This document shows, piece by piece, positions 1-7,302 of a stretch of 64,000 nucleotides of DNA. The translations under genes and the position numbers were made by a program. The notes beneath the pieces are model-generated. The model had not been told where the DNA came from, made no database searches, and saw only the letters and a program-made list of their open reading frames with translations. How positions within the stretch are numbered: the stretch's first letter is position 1; each line of letters opens with the position of its first letter. Origin of the DNA: Sinomonas gamaensis (lineage in GTDB: Bacteria; Actinomycetota; Actinomycetes; Actinomycetales; Micrococcaceae); contig NZ_SSCL01000002.1 of the NCBI RefSeq assembly GCF_005876955.1, positions 1 through 64,000 on the forward strand, given 5' to 3'.

Positions 1-62
1 ATAGGCACGCCCTCCGCGCGATGCAGACGACGGATCTCGGCCCAATCCTCCACTCCCAACAC
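1..62 (-). CDS. istA: IstA N-terminus, IS21 family, cut by window edge
   Basis: Read on the minus strand from GTG at 62, the frame encodes a short peptide containing VEDWAEIRRLHRAEG. This matches the start of the IstA encoded at 56586-57830 in this window (LEDWALIRRLHLAEG), which is the N-terminal helix-turn-helix region of IS21-family transposases. Only about 20 residues are visible before the window ends. The start could also be the GTG at 53. The terminal-type repeats at 82-121 lie just outside the gene, as expected for an IS21 end. Whether the rest of the element is intact cannot be seen. Confidence 0.7.
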   Translation of the reverse strand, partial: MLGVEDWAEIRRLHRAEGVP

Positions 63-81
63 CCTCCAAGCGTCGCGGAGG

Positions 82-121
82 GGGTCAAAATTCACGCGAC
101 CCCAGAGGGTCAGTCTTCACG
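82..121. repeat. IS21-type subterminal direct repeats
   Basis: Two 15-bp direct repeats, 82-96 and 107-121, share 12 of 15 bases (gggtca...ttcacg). They sit immediately upstream of the IstA start. IS21-family ends typically carry several short repeats that bind the transposase, so this is read as the outer end of the element entering from the left edge. The exact terminus was not determined. Confidence 0.5.
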
Positions 122-619
122 AGTCGCCGACAGGTCCACCCCCCGCGGTGGGCTCGGGCTGTCCGGGCACCAGGAGGACCTGCTGCCCGGGAGGGGTCAG
201 GACCGGATGGTTGGGGCGCTGCTGAAGGCGGGGATGAGCGAAGAGACTGCTCTGGAGCAGGTCGGACGCCTCTCCGCCGGAGACATCTGGTGCGGGTGAT
301 GCGATAGCCCCTGGTCGGCTCGGCCTCATGGGGCAAGACGGAAACCGGTCCCAACGGATCCGGATACCGCCACCGGCCGGTGCGCCATTGGGTCCTTCCG
401 AGGGCGTCAGCCTGGCATGGTCCAGGCAGTGTGTCTGGGCCTGGTCGTCCTCTGTCTGCGCCTACGAGGGTTGGCGGCCTAGCACAGCTCGGAGGCCTCC
501 CGGCTGGCGGAGGAATCACTTCCCTCCTGCACCGCCCGCCGGAGGCCCTAGCGGCGCACTCGCGGCCGTGAGCCGCAGCCAGCGGCTGATGAATCCCAGG
601 GCCTGGGCTCCCGGGGCAA
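122..619. other. No supported gene
   Basis: About 500 bp between the IS21 end and the resolvase relic. Open frames exist on both strands but show no recognisable domain, no convincing ribosome binding site and only the usual GC-rich shadow-frame composition. Probably decayed accessory DNA. Confidence 0.5.
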
Positions 620-736
620 TAGTCCAACGCGGGTGTCCCCAAAGCGGAGGTCGCCCGCCGGCTCGGCGTCGATCGCACCACGCTGTACCGGTCCCTCGCA
701 GGCGAGACAGCTTCCAGTGGCACCCTCCCGCTCTAA
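620..736 (+). pseudogene. Serine recombinase C-terminal tail (relic)
   Basis: One frame reads GVPKAEVARRLGVDRTTLYRSL and ends at TAA 734-736. This is the Hin-like helix-turn-helix at the C-terminus of serine resolvases/invertases and is nearly identical to the tail of the full gene at 40929-41537. No catalytic domain precedes it: upstream sequence in the same frame has no resolvase motifs. It is therefore a 3-prime remnant. The similarity to the 41 kb locus continues past the stop codon (see the repeat entry). Confidence 0.75.
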
Positions 737-875
737 GCGCCGTCAAAGGCCCTCTGCATTCATAAACGGTACAGGGGGCTCCGAGGTGGCAGGCGGTGAG
801 CGTGCCCGGGGCCACTCGATGGCAACGGCCGCGACAGTGGCCACGCGCTTCAGGTGCATGCCGCCCATTTTGCGG
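630..875 (+). repeat. Decayed copy of the resolvase 3-prime region at 41.4 kb
   Basis: This segment aligns with 41433-41677 by eye at roughly three quarters identity, through the resolvase tail, its stop codon and about 140 bp of downstream sequence ending near gccgcccat. Similarity of both coding and non-coding parts indicates duplication of one mobile unit rather than shared protein function. This copy is the degenerate one. Confidence 0.75.
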
Positions 876-974
876 TGGTCCGGTCCTTCGCGGATGCCGT
901 GGCGCGCCGCTTCGAGTATGTGATCTGGTCTCGACCGACAGCGAACTTGGCCGCGTGGTCGGCGCCGTCGGGCT

Positions 975-1334
975 CGAGCAACTCCTAGGGCCGCCGGCGT
1001 CAGCGGGTCCCAGCTCAACCACTACTTCCCGACGAAGGAGAGACTCGTTCTGGCCGTTATCGAATGGAGTTCCGAGCGGGTCCACTCGTTCCATCTCAGT
1101 GTGCGGTTCGACAGCAAGCAGCCACCCCGGCCCGTGACTCTCGAGATGAAGGTCAGGGTGGCCCGTCAGATGCTCTCCGTAGGCAATGGCGCTGCCGCGG
1201 CTGCCGAGGCGGTGGGCTGGTCGCGGGCCACACTTTACCGGCACCTCAAGCAGCACGGGACCGAGCCCCCTCCTGCCGAAGGGGCGGTCGTCACCCGGCG
1301 GCCCCGTGGCCGGTCCCGCTACGGTCAGTCCTAG
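975..1334 (+). pseudogene. TetR HTH fragment fused to a recombinase-type HTH
   Basis: One continuous frame first reads RAAGVSGSQLNHYFPTKERL, the classic second half of a TetR-family DNA-binding domain, then about 40 residues later AAEAVGWSRATLYRHLKQHG, which resembles the C-terminal helix-turn-helix of serine recombinases. Neither parent protein is complete: the first TetR helices and ligand domain are missing, as is any catalytic domain. No start codon is obvious. The simplest reading is a recombination junction between two gene remnants. A short expressed chimera cannot be excluded. Confidence 0.55.
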
Positions 1335-1392
1335 GCCCAAGCCGTTGGAGGAATCAGGGATGTCCGAGGAGCACCGCTTCTACTCCGTGCGG

Positions 1393-1854
1393 TCAGCTCG
1401 TCTCGATAGCCTCGAGCCCGCGTCTGAACGAGGCCGCGACGGGCTCGCCCCTGCTAATCCGGATCATCCTGCAGATCAGTTTCCCCGTCAGGGTGCTGCC
1501 GGTGCGGTTCCAGGCGACGTGGATGGTGCTGCCGCCGTTCTTGCCTGGCCGGATGGATGCCGAGACGTAGCTGCCAGGGGTGGAGAAGTTGCTCTCACGG
1601 ACCGTCCAGCGGACCGTCTCGGAGTCCGACCAGTCGTAGTGCTCGCGCGCCCAGACCATCCCGCCGGGCCCCTTGCTGCCCTCGCGCACCTCGGCAGTGG
1701 TTTCCCCGACCGAGTAGACCTCGTACTGGGAGGGATCGATCGCGGGCCAGATTTGGGGGCGGCGATCGGAGAAGTCCAGGAGCGCAGCCCGCACTTTCTC
1801 GGGTCGGGCCGTGGACTCCAAATCGAACTCGACCGTGTGTTCCTTGGCCTTCAT
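1393..1854 (-). CDS. SRPBCC-family protein (polyketide cyclase/dehydrase-like)
   Basis: 153 residues if started at ATG 1854 (MKAKEHTVEF). The frame is open 42 codons further upstream, but that stretch is Arg/Pro-rich and unlike the family. The protein begins with the beta-strand and helix pattern of START/SRPBCC folds (TVEFDLESTARPEKV), continues with paired strands (VYSVGETTAEVREG, RWTVRESNFS) and ends with the long C-terminal helix (ASFRRGLEAIE). Such proteins bind hydrophobic ligands in a helix-grip cavity; the ligand here is unknown. Length matches the family. It stands alone on the minus strand with no operon partner. Confidence 0.65.
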   Translation of the reverse strand: MKAKEHTVEFDLESTARPEKVRAALLDFSDRRPQIWPAIDPSQYEVYSVGETTAEVREGSKGPGGMVWAREHYDWSDSETVRWTVRESNFSTPGSYVSASIRPGKNGGSTIHVAWNRTGSTLTGKLICRMIRISRGEPVAASFRRGLEAIETS

Positions 1855-2152
1855 GGGAACAGCTTGCTCCCGGTGCGGCCTTCGGCACATCGCGCGATCA
1901 CGCGATTTTTCCGGGGGAAGGGGCGGGTCGATCAGTAGCAGGCGGCCAGCGCGTGCGACGGAACCCCGGGCTTCACACAATGAACAGTGGCTTCGGGCAG
2001 CTTTAGCCTCTACTCGAGTGAAGCAGCCGGCTCATCCCCAACGGTGAAGCCCTTCGTGGGCCCGCTGCCAGGGCCCCAGGAGCGCCTCAGCGGGAGTGAG
2101 TCAGTGTAGATGATACAAGCCTCGTGGCAAACCTCGTTTACGGGGCACCTTT

Positions 2153-2410
2153 GTGGTCGGCGCCCTCGTGCTGTTCGTCCTAGCAGTCCTTCTGATCGGC
2201 ATGATGCTCCTTGCAGGCGTGGCCGAGGCAATCCGGTCCATCGCCAGCAGGGCCCGGCGCCCGTTGCTTTGGCAGGCGCAGCAGTCGACGGCAGTAGAAC
2301 CGGCAGTACCCTCCGACAGGCGGAATGCGGAGTTGCTTGAAAAGGCCAACGCGATCCTGGCCGGATTTCACGGCGGCACGACCGAGGGGCAGGACGAGGG
2401 GTCGGAGTAG
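2153..2410 (+). CDS. Small single-pass membrane protein
   Basis: 85 residues from GTG 2153. Residues 3-22 form one strongly hydrophobic segment (LVLFVLAVLLIGMMLLAGV), followed by a charged, partly helical tail ending in acidic residues. No domain is recognised. The ribosome binding site is weak, so the call rests on the clear membrane segment and plausible topology. It faces the sigma factor gene convergently. Confidence 0.4.
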   Translation: MVGALVLFVLAVLLIGMMLLAGVAEAIRSIASRARRPLLWQAQQSTAVEPAVPSDRRNAELLEKANAILAGFHGGTTEGQDEGSE

Positions 2411-2608
2411 GCGATCCCTCTTGGGTGGAACCATGCCATGACCGGCGCCAACGCCATCCCAGGCCGACCAGGACGGACACCCTGCACGGGAGCGTTCGCC
2501 AGTGGGCCTCGCCCAGGGCGAGGAGCGCCGTGGGCGCGGCCTCGGAGGGACGGCATGACGAGAAGGATGGCCGTGCGGCGATGGTGCGTAGAGCGTTCTG
2601 GCCTTGTG

Positions 2609-3271
2609 TCAGGCGGCGAGGCGGCGGCGGAGGCGGTTCAGCAGTCTGCGCAGCAGCCTGGAGACCTGCATCTGGCTCACTCCGAGCTCGTCGGCGATCT
2701 GCTGCTGGGACATCTCCTGCGCGAACCGCAGGTGGAGTATGCGCGTCTCCTCCTCCGTGGCGCCTCCGAGGGCGTAGGAGAGCGCGAGCGATGAGTCGAC
2801 CTCTTCGTAGCCGGGCTCCTGGAATGCCATCACGGTGGAGTCGAAGCGGCGGGCGTCGCTGTCCTCGGTGGTGTCGGTCGGCTTGATCGGCTGGTATCCC
2901 AGGCTGGCCTCAGCCGCCTGGTCCTGGCAGACCTCGGCCGCGGTCAGTCCGAGTTCGTCGGCGAGCTCTCTTGGTGTGGGCTCGCGGCCGAGCCGCTGGG
3001 TCAGGTCGGGGACGGCGCCTCTGACCTTCAGGCGCAGCTCCTGGACGCTGCGGGGCGGGCGGACGGTCCAGGCTTGGTCGCGGAGGTAGCGCTTGAGCTC
3101 CCCGGCGATGGTGGGCACCGCGTAGGCGACGAATCCGCGGCCTTGGCCGTCCTCGTAGCGCTGGGCGGCCTTCATGAGCCCGAGCCTGGCGACCTGGCGG
3201 AGGTCTTCGGCGTCGTGGCCCGGGCAGCGGTAGCGCCTGGCGAGGGCGTCGGCGACGGCGAGGTATTCCAC
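2609..3271 (-). CDS. RNA polymerase sigma factor, SigB/SigF/SigG type
   Basis: 220 residues. Region 2 is seen as EYLAVADALARRYRCPGHDAEDLRQVARLGLMKA, with the YAVPTIAGELKRYLRD segment typical of SigB/SigF factors. Region 3 follows (PRSVQELRLKV, PTPRELADELGL) and then region 4 with the helix-turn-helix MSQQQIADELGVSQMQVSRL. It directs RNA polymerase to stress or stationary-phase promoters and is usually held by an anti-sigma factor, which is not seen here. Start GTG 3271 is the first available start in this frame. Homologues usually begin 20-40 residues earlier, and the frame stays open upstream without a normal start codon, so the N-terminus may be trimmed. It is divergent from the GAF-ANTAR gene. 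Confidence 0.85.
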   Translation of the reverse strand: MEYLAVADALARRYRCPGHDAEDLRQVARLGLMKAAQRYEDGQGRGFVAYAVPTIAGELKRYLRDQAWTVRPPRSVQELRLKVRGAVPDLTQRLGREPTPRELADELGLTAAEVCQDQAAEASLGYQPIKPTDTTEDSDARRFDSTVMAFQEPGYEEVDSSLALSYALGGATEEETRILHLRFAQEMSQQQIADELGVSQMQVSRLLRRLLNRLRRRLAA

Positions 3272-3364
3272 GGCGAGGTCTCCCGCGGCCTTGGCCCGCT
3301 CCGCCCTCGCGGCGGGAGCCTGCTCCTCGGCGATGTCGGCTATGGGGTCTTGGGTGCGTCGGCC

Positions 3365-4083
3365 GTGACGGTCGACCTTCCCCTCGCCGGGGAGCTTGCC
3401 GAGTTGACCGCCCGGCTGGCCGTGCTCCTGCTAACCCGGGAATCGGTAGAGGCCGCCGTCCAGTCCCTCGCCCAAGCCGCGACGAGGCGATCCCGCACGC
3501 CTCCGGGGCCGGGGCGAACCTGATCGACGTCCGCGGCCGCCGCCCGACCAGCTCCGGGGCAACCGACGAGCGCGTGCTGGAGGCCGACCGCCTGCAGTAC
3601 GAAATCGGGAAGGGACCCTGCCTGAGCTCCTGCGCCGAGGACCGGACGCAGGAAATCTCCGACACCGCGACCGAGACCCGCTGGCCGCTGTGGACCCAGG
3701 CCGCCGCGGCCACGGGCGTGCGCTCCGCGCTCAGCACCCCGCTCACGGCAGGCGGCACCCCGACCGGGGCGCTGAAGGTCTACGCGGACAGCGCGGAGGC
3801 CTTCTCCGTGCGCGATCTGCGCCTGCTGGTGATGCTCGCCCGACCAGCGGCTCTCATGCTCACCACCGTCCAGGCCCGCGACGCCGCGGAGCGGGCCAGC
3901 GAGATGATGGCCCGCGCTGTAGCAGATCGGGACCGCATCAGCATGGCCACCGGGATCGTTATGGAACGGGACCTGCTCGGCCCCGACGAGGCGCTCCTGC
4001 GGATCATGTCCCTTTCACGGCTGGAGCACAGGGCCCTCCGCGAGGTCGCCCAGGACATCATCGCCGGGCAGCCTGTTCCCTAG
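3365..4083 (+). pseudogene. GAF-ANTAR regulator with one frameshift
   Basis: From GTG 3365 the frame reads LAELTARLAVLLLTRESVEAAVQSLAQAA, the normal start of actinobacterial GAF-ANTAR proteins. It then leaves frame near 3483, where one missing base separates it from the next frame (IPHASGAGANLIDV...). That second frame continues through the GAF core (QYEIGKGPCLSS) to the C-terminal ANTAR domain (RISMATGIVMERDLLGPDEALLRIMSLSR) and stops at 4083. GAF senses a small ligand or redox state, and ANTAR binds paired RNA hairpins to prevent termination. An ATG at 3574 could express a shorter protein lacking half the GAF domain. Whether the indel is real needs read-level checking. Confidence 0.75.
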
Positions 4084-4489
4084 AGGGACGAGGAAGGACG
4101 CAGGCAGCAACGGAGCGTGGAGGATCGAGGCGGGCGGGCTCACCGCGGGGGAGGTCTGGACGCGGGTGCCCGGCTGGCCGCCTTCCTGAGCTCCCAGCCG
4201 GCAGAGGCTGAACCCCCGGTGGTCCTCGACCGGAATGCGCCCCTATCGCCACCGATCCGGCGGCAAGCGGCTCTGGGCCAGGGTCCGCTCGGCTGCGGGC
4301 CGTGGTCGGCGAGATGGTCGTGGTCGGCCATATGGGGCGGGTGAGCGTCTCCGGGTCGCCGAGGACGGCAAGGCCCCGAGCAGGAACGAGGCCGGGTGAA
4401 ACGGCACGAAAGTGTGCGGTATTGAAACCTCCCGGCACCCCGGGTGCTGGGGTTACGGTCCTCTTATCCCTTAGAGCGAGGAGAATGCC
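4084..4489. other. Intergenic, probable DUF1540 upstream region
   Basis: No supported gene. Near 4432-4450 there is an inverted repeat around caccccgggtg. The last bases before 4490 contain a good ribosome binding site (gcgaggag) for the DUF1540 gene. A 75-codon open frame at 4117-4344 has atypical composition and no domain and was not accepted. Confidence 0.45.
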
Positions 4490-4783
4490 ATGACGCTTCA
4501 CGTGACGGAAGTCTCGACCTGTTCGGTGGACAATTGCGCGTTCAACCACGAGCACGAGTGCAACGCCTACGCCATTACGGTTGCGGGAGCGGCCGACCAC
4601 GCCAGCTGTGGGACCTTCATCGACACCTCCTCGCTGGGGGGTCTGCCGAAGGTGCTCGCTCATGTTGGGGCCTGCCAGCGGGGCGAGTGCGTGCACAATG
4701 AGCACCTGATGTGCAACGCGCATGACGTGCGCGTCGGGCCCGGGGCGGACGCCGCGGACTGCCTCAGCTACGAGCACCGCTGA
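4490..4783 (+). CDS. DUF1540-type cysteine-rich protein
   Basis: 97 residues with two similar Cys-rich blocks: CSVDNCAFNHEHECNAYAIT near residues 10-29 and CQRGECVHNEHLMCNAHDVR in the second half, each followed by a further Cys (SCGTF, DCLSY). This duplicated C-x4-C-x7-C pattern is that of DUF1540, small proteins thought to bind metal through the conserved cysteines. The role is unknown. ATG 4490 has a strong Shine-Dalgarno sequence 7-8 bases upstream. It stands alone between the ANTAR gene and a convergent beta-propeller-like gene. Confidence 0.85.
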   Translation: MTLHVTEVSTCSVDNCAFNHEHECNAYAITVAGAADHASCGTFIDTSSLGGLPKVLAHVGACQRGECVHNEHLMCNAHDVRVGPGADAADCLSYEHR

Positions 4784-4835
4784 CACCGGATTGCCTTGGC
4801 CCCATCTGACGTGCCGAAGCCTCCGCAAGTGGAGT

Positions 4836-5846
4836 CTAGGGGCGCAGGACGGACGGGGACGAGGCGTGCTGGATGAACAGTGAGGGGTTCCCGCTGCCGT
4901 CGGCGGGGATCGACCAGATGTCGGAGTCTCCCACAGGTGCGCCGCGGGCCATTCCATAGAGCAGTGTGGAGTCGTCGAGCCACTCGGCTTGGTCGTCGAC
5001 GCTGCGCCCCTCTCCGAGTCGCGTGACCTGATCAGTCCTGAGCTCCAGTACCGCCAAGAGCCTGACCTGGGGCAGATTCGGGTCGGGGGATTTGATCTTG
5101 AAGGCGATCCTGGTGCCGTCGGGTGAGAGTGAGGGGCATTCGACCCCTGCGTGGATGGCGGTCAGCATCCGTTTCCCGATGCTGCCGCGCACCAGCCAAT
5201 TGCGGTCCGCGGAGCCGACGGTCGCGTAGAAGGTGTCCCCGTCCTTGGCGAAAGTCACGCCCCACACGTTTCTCTCCTGGGGTGTGAGCGTGGCGCCGGG
5301 GACCTCCAGAGTGTAGTCCTCGAGATTGCCGAAGCTCTCGCCGCCGGTTGCCGAGATCTCGGTCGAGGTAGAGAAGCCGCCAGTGTAGGCATGCCCGCTG
5401 ACGAACACTGTCGAGGCCGCGAATTGGCCGTCCGCGGAGAGCCGGGCGCGGCTGGGCAGCCCGGTGAGCGTGCGGGTGCGCAGGGGGTGCCAGTCCGCGT
5501 CCAGTATCTGCTCGTCTGTTGTGTTCTCGAGGCCGAGCTTCGTCCGGAGGCAGATTCTCTCCCCGGCTGCTGCGTAAACGCGGTCGCAGGCCTGGGGCGT
5601 GAGGGTCCTGGGGCTCTGCGGGGCGGCCGCGGGCACAGATGCCACCTGCCCCTGCCCCTGCCCGGAGGCGGTGTTGCGGAAGAAGATGACCGGCCCTGCC
5701 GGGGCGGAGGCTGCCACGGGGACCTGGGAAGGTGCCCGGGACTCGGCCTGGTACTGCGCGTACGCCCATACCCCGTACCCGCCAGCCGCTCCAAGGGCCA
5801 GGACGATGATGGCGATGAGCACTACGAGGCGCGTCCGGTGCGTCAT
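4836..5846 (-). CDS. Membrane-anchored TolB/beta-propeller-like protein
   Basis: 336 residues. An N-terminal transmembrane anchor (LVVLIAIIVLALGAAGGYG, about residues 7-25) is followed by an Ala/Pro linker and an extracytoplasmic repeat domain. LSADGQFAAS, LSPDGTRIAF and DSDIWSIPADGSGNPS are the hallmark turns of WD40/TolB-like propeller blades. The start codon overlaps the stop of the upstream MFS gene in an ATGA, so the two are translationally coupled. A periplasm-like sensing or scaffolding role for the transporter is a reasonable inference, but no substrate can be named. Confidence 0.7.
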   Translation of the reverse strand: MTHRTRLVVLIAIIVLALGAAGGYGVWAYAQYQAESRAPSQVPVAASAPAGPVIFFRNTASGQGQGQVASVPAAAPQSPRTLTPQACDRVYAAAGERICLRTKLGLENTTDEQILDADWHPLRTRTLTGLPSRARLSADGQFAASTVFVSGHAYTGGFSTSTEISATGGESFGNLEDYTLEVPGATLTPQERNVWGVTFAKDGDTFYATVGSADRNWLVRGSIGKRMLTAIHAGVECPSLSPDGTRIAFKIKSPDPNLPQVRLLAVLELRTDQVTRLGEGRSVDDQAEWLDDSTLLYGMARGAPVGDSDIWSIPADGSGNPSLFIQHASSPSVLRP

Positions 5847-7123
5847 CGGACCGTACTGGCAGCCGTCTGAGGGGCGGGCTGGCGGAGCAGGAGGGCCGCG
5901 AAGGGGATGGCGAGTGCGAGCATGCCTGCCACCGCCCACATGGCGGCCTCGCTGCCAATCGCATACCAAAGCAAGCCAAAGCCGGTCGAGGAGATGAGCC
6001 GGGCGACGGCGACGACCGTCTGGGCCGCGGCAATTCCGCTTGCCGCCGCGCGGTCGGGAGCGAGAAGGCCGGCCAGGGCCGCCAGGACCCCGTCGGTGGC
6101 TGCGTAGAAGGCTCCCAGGAGCACGAGCGTTGCCACCGTGGCGGGGAGACCTGCCCAAGGCAGCGCGGCGGCGGCGTACGCGGTGAGGAGTCCGCAGTGG
6201 CCAGCGAGGAATACCTTGGTGCGGCCCCAGCGGTCGGCGAGGCGGCCCATGGGGATGGCGAGGAGGAGGTAGGCGATGTTGGTCCCGACATACAGCAGCG
6301 GAAACCATTCGGGCGCAAAGGAAGTCCGGGACTGGAGCACGAGGTACAGGAACCCGTCCCCGACTGTCAGGAGCCCCAGCGCCCCGGCGGCGAGCAGGAG
6401 CCGCCTCATCCTCGGGCTGTTCACATCGCGCCAATGCGGACGAGCGCGCCGCGCTGACCGGGCTTGATTCGCACGCTCGTCCTGACCCTGCCGTCGTGCG
6501 CCGGGGACGAACAGACCCAGGACCGCGACACCGATCAGCGCGAAGGCAAGAGAAGCGACAAAGACCACGTGGTAGCCGTTGGGGATAACAAGGAGGATCA
6601 CGAACGCTAGCACCGGGCCGAGGGCGGCCCCGACGGTGTCCAGCATGCGGTGGACACCGAACGAGCGACCCAGATGCTCGGGCTGGGCGGCAAGCCTGAT
6701 CAGCGCATCCCGCGGTGCCGTACGGATGCCCTTGCCTACCCGGTCGACGGCGATCACCGCGGCCAGCGAGCCGAAGCCGCTGGCGGCGAGCAGGGCGATC
6801 CTTGCTGCGGCCGAGAGGGCGTAACCGGCGAAAGCTGTCCATTTCCGGCTCCCGGTGCGGTCGGCGCTCCATCCGGCGGCGATGCGGACGGTGGCGCTGA
6901 TGCCCTGGTAGATTCCGTCGACGAATCCGTAGGCGATCGTCGACAGGCCCAGAGACGCGGTGATGTACAGCGGCAGGACCGCCGCGACGGATTCTGAGGA
7001 GATGTCGGTCAACAGGCTCGTGATGCCCAGAGCGAGGATGACCGGTGAGAGCCTGAACGCCGGGACGCTGCCGGGCGGGGGCTCAGTCCGACGGCCGCGC
7101 CAGTCCGAAAGGGAGAGATACAT
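5843..7123 (-). CDS. MFS transporter
   Basis: 426 residues with about 12 hydrophobic segments. The cytoplasmic loop motif appears twice in MFS fashion (GWSADRTGSRKW after TM2 and GRLADRWGRTKVF in the second half). The central loop near residue 200 is charged (RRQGQDERANQARSARRARPHW). The fold is that of multidrug/sugar-efflux MFS carriers; no substrate motif is diagnostic. It is followed by the coupled beta-propeller-like gene with a 4-bp overlap and preceded, after a 179-bp gap, by the iron-boxed adenylation fusion on the same strand. It could therefore export that gene's product, but this is unproven. Confidence 0.8.
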   Translation of the reverse strand: MYLSLSDWRGRRTEPPPGSVPAFRLSPVILALGITSLLTDISSESVAAVLPLYITASLGLSTIAYGFVDGIYQGISATVRIAAGWSADRTGSRKWTAFAGYALSAAARIALLAASGFGSLAAVIAVDRVGKGIRTAPRDALIRLAAQPEHLGRSFGVHRMLDTVGAALGPVLAFVILLVIPNGYHVVFVASLAFALIGVAVLGLFVPGARRQGQDERANQARSARRARPHWRDVNSPRMRRLLLAAGALGLLTVGDGFLYLVLQSRTSFAPEWFPLLYVGTNIAYLLLAIPMGRLADRWGRTKVFLAGHCGLLTAYAAAALPWAGLPATVATLVLLGAFYAATDGVLAALAGLLAPDRAAASGIAAAQTVVAVARLISSTGFGLLWYAIGSEAAMWAVAGMLALAIPFAALLLRQPAPQTAASTVR

Positions 7124-7225
7124 GCCCGCTCCGATCGCCGCCTAGCTCTGAACGCCGCCTGGGGGGGAAACCCGTGCGCCGTGGAACAACTCTCGCAAGG
7201 CGGGGCCTGCGGAGACCACACTTGC

Positions 7226-7262
7226 CTGTACTCGAATTCGCGGCGTGGGCGCGGCAGTACAG
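7226..7262. other. Inverted repeat upstream of the MFS gene
   Basis: ctgtact at 7226-7232 and agtacag at 7256-7262 form 7-bp inverted arms in the 179-bp gap between the adenylation fusion and the MFS gene. It could be a weak terminator or an operator. No T-run follows on either strand. Confidence 0.3.
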
Positions 7263-7302
7263 CCGGAGACCGGCCGACCCCTCGGATGCTTTGGCGGGAT
7301 CC

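Noticed and set aside
4117-4344. 75-codon frame downstream of the ANTAR gene
   Set aside because: Trp/Arg/Pro-rich composition, poor translation signal and no recognisable fold.
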